In this document: in pieces, positions 28,501-30,411 of the stretch
Position numbering within the stretch: position 1 is the stretch's first letter
Layout of the letters: every line of letters starts with the position of its first letter
Source of the DNA: Saccoglossus kowalevskii
Taxonomy: Eukaryota > Hemichordata > Enteropneusta > Harrimaniidae
DNA: 30,411 bases
Reading direction: 5' to 3'
Assembly (NCBI RefSeq): GCF_000003605.2
Contig: NW_003152753.1
Span: 7,294-37,704, forward strand
Made by a program: the position numbers and the translations under genes
Notes under the pieces: generated by a model
Seen by the model: the letters and a program-made list of their open reading frames with translations, nothing else
Told to the model about the DNA's origin: nothing
Database searches by the model: none

Positions 28501-29505
28501 TGCCTGCTTCCGAACGGGGACTATTAAAGAATGGTTCATTAGAAACTTTTTAAGGGACGATGGCAGACAAGCTGCAAAATATTTGTTTTTCCCTTCACTT
28601 TTGTGTTATTTTTTCGTTTCCACGATAAATTTAAAATTTGTTGAAGCTACGTGGATTTTTTTTCTCTAAGATTTATACGTCAAGACGTGTTAGTGATCCC
28701 TGCAAATTATTTTTTTCTGATTCTGTTATTGTCTCTTTTTTAGTTTATATTCGACACCCCTCAGTTATATTAATATATTAAAATGTATTATTTGTGTCTA
28801 TCCAAGTGAAACGTTTATTTAATAATGTTCGGCACTCTTTGACCAGGGTCTCTGTTTTTGTTGACGTAGAGACGTGCATGCATCATTTCCTCTTAAACGG
28901 GTATGTGCTTTTACAAAGAAAGAGTACTTTCCTAGTAAACGCTGAACATAACAGTCCACTGTCGAATGTTAGCAGACAGTTAGAACAATACAGACGAGTC
29001 ATACAGTAGTATTCCTAATATAAACTACTATAGTCTGTCGTTACTCATTCCACGTTACAACCCCATAGACTCACACTCTTGTGGCGTGGCGTGGGACTGT
29101 ACTCCACATGATCTCTAGTTCACATGTTTAAGACTTCATTGCCAGCAGCAGGAAGCGATATAGCATGATTATATGTGTTGGAGATTTATCATTTGCATCA
29201 CCAAGGCAAAGATAATACCGAACATAATGAATTACTCAGCAGAAAAGCATATATAGGATTTCAATTCTGAAGATCTTTATTGATGTGATACGTACAATTA
29301 CAATTCATATTTTTAATCCTTGGCAATTTAAATAATATACGTCTACATGTCACGTATTGGGTCCGGTCGCATTTTCCGAAATCTTGTTATTTTCAAATTA
29401 TATACCATTGCTGAAATAGAAAAATAGTTTGAATAACAAATATATATAACTTGTAACAACACACAGTGACACGACAACATGAAATTATATTCGGTACCCA
29501 ATAAT
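28501..29505. other. No gene recognised
   Basis: AT-rich sequence with short frames on both strands but no domain, no splice-supported exon and no RNA gene that I can identify. Confidence 0.4.
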
Positions 29506-29620
29506 TGCAGGGGCGTCGATCCATTCTGAAAAGTGAGGGGGACACTTTTGTATCCGCGTAAGCGGCCAATGTCCGCGCTTGCGCGAACAGGAAGGTGTCT
29601 GAGAAAGAAGGGGGGACTGC
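29506..29620. repeat. Dispersed repeat fragment (GGGGCGTCGATCCATTCTGAA)
   Basis: The segment starting AGGGGCGTCGATCCATTCTG followed by AAAAGTGAGGGGGACAC resembles dispersed repeats common in marine invertebrate genomes. This is recognition by general appearance only. Confidence 0.35.
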
Positions 29621-29692
29621 CCTATGTTCCGACATCTCTATGTTCCGACACCACTATGTTCCGGGCCGACACCCCTATGTTCCGACACACAG
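29621..29692. repeat. 16-bp minisatellite (CTATGTTCCGACACCA)
   Basis: CTATGTTCCG starts at 29622, 29638, 29654 and 29675. The spacing is 16, 16 and 21 bp, the last because of a 5-bp insertion (GGGCC). Confidence 0.85.
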
Positions 29693-29904
29693 TGTACTTG
29701 TGTCAAACTTAATCTGACTAGCCGTGCGTGACCTTTTACTACCTTGATATAACCAGGATGTCATGTGGGTTAATACTGGAAATCCAACTGTAGTGTAGTC
29801 CGGCCATGTAGTCCGTGAAGGCGGGATCTTGCATAATGTTATCGCATAACTATCAGAGAATTATCAAACAATGTTGCCCATTGTATCATTCAAATATTTC
29901 GACC

Positions 29905-29960
29905 AGGCCCGTAGTTTTGGGGGAGGGGGTCCGGGGGTTTGGTCGAACCCCCTAAATTTT
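29905..29960. repeat. G-rich / C-rich inverted repeat block
   Basis: GGGGTCCGGGGGTTTGGTCG followed by AACCCCCTAAATTTTTGAAT forms a G-rich half and a C-rich half that can pair (GGGGGTT with AACCCCC). It resembles a widespread invertebrate repeat. Confidence 0.45.
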
Positions 29961-30050
29961 TGAATAGATTTATGATCGTACATATGAAAATTGGTGCTTA
30001 CAAGTCTTAGTGGGGGATTTGGATTATAACACGATCCAACGTTAAGCCTA

Positions 30051-30095
30051 TATTTATTTATTTATTAACACACAACATCCCCCGGAGGGGATGAA
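30051..30095. repeat. TTTA run and CATCCCC hairpin
   Basis: A short TATTTATTTATT run is followed by CATCCCC-CGGA-GGGGATG, a 7-bp stem with 4-nt loop, then a poly-purine stretch. This could be the 3' end of a non-LTR retroelement. Confidence 0.4.
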
Positions 30096-30411
30096 AAGGG
30101 TTACAAATCAGATATTAGTAAAAGAAAAATAACCACATAAAAAGTAAGGGAACAAAAAGGCATAAAAAAAAAAAGATAATAATTTGAATACAAGGAATGT
30201 ATTACTGGCTTAGTTTATGTAGGTGCTGCTGTCTTGTATTAAAACAGTTTTTTTAAATATTGCGCTAAAGGAATGGACATTTTCTCGTCACTTAGTAATG
30301 ATATGAATTTATTTTCATTACTAAATTTGTCAAAATTTGGTATACGTTTATTAGCTACAATGTAAAGTTTTAATCTTATTTCATTGTAAATGAGGACAAT
30401 TTATGACAAAA
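30096..30411. other. No gene recognised
   Basis: AT-rich sequence with an A-run near 30165 that continues to the window edge. Confidence 0.4.

Noticed and set aside
1-30411. CRISPR arrays, operons or phage-type defence genes
   Set aside because: The tandem arrays lack unique spacers between repeats, and the exon structure, repeats and transposon types are eukaryotic.

Overview
The window is animal nuclear DNA, most likely from a marine invertebrate. The signs are AT-rich, gene-poor sequence, short exons with GT..AG borders, many dispersed and tandem repeats, and a Polinton/Maverick transposon with metazoan-type genes. The phylum cannot be fixed from the sequence alone. No bacterial-style operon, CRISPR array or intact long gene is present.

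Left part (1-12957). An 84-bp tandem repeat (1-235) is followed by gene-poor sequence. Two inverted arms (about 2249-2622 and 5733-6153) enclose 3.1 kb and probably mark an uncharacterised element or a pair of oppositely placed repeats. A two-module minisatellite fills 6677-7508. On the minus strand three small exons (12784-12712, 9397-9334, 9202-8993) fit together in splice phase and encode the start of a membrane-anchored METTL24-like methyltransferase; its later exons are not recognised here.

Centre (12958-25272). This is a 12,315-bp Polinton/Maverick. It begins AG, ends CT, has about 0.8-kb terminal inverted repeats and is flanked by a 6-bp target duplication AATATT. Reading on the minus strand it holds broken remnants of protein-primed DNA polymerase B, chromodomain integrase, penton-like minor capsid protein, a small basic minor virion protein, double-jelly-roll major capsid protein and adenain-like protease. 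No packaging ATPase was recognised. POLB, penton and major capsid each keep recognisable ends but have lost the middle. A plus-strand PC4-like gene with one internal stop faces the polymerase. An AAAT microsatellite sits at the polymerase 5' end and a 50-N assembly gap lies in the protease.

Nested inside the Polinton, on the plus strand, is a decayed retroelement with a Penelope-like reverse transcriptase (20666-21960 and about 23593-23968). It is interrupted by a 1.6-kb insertion that itself carries a 551-bp MITE with about 93-bp inverted repeats and a 9-bp target duplication. The right terminal repeat of the Polinton contains 39 bases that match the highly conserved peptidyl-transferase region of 28S rRNA; the left repeat lacks them.

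Right part (25279-30411). This is non-coding repeat-rich DNA: a family with CTCATTAATATGCA, a roughly 130-175-bp family with AAAATGGCC hairpins, a 16-bp minisatellite, and possible retroelement tails. One candidate minus-strand first exon (27059-26842) encodes a signal anchor followed by a good splice donor.

How the parts relate: the host methyltransferase start codon lies only 173 bp from the Polinton edge, so the transposon sits in its upstream region. None of the mobile-element genes looks functional.
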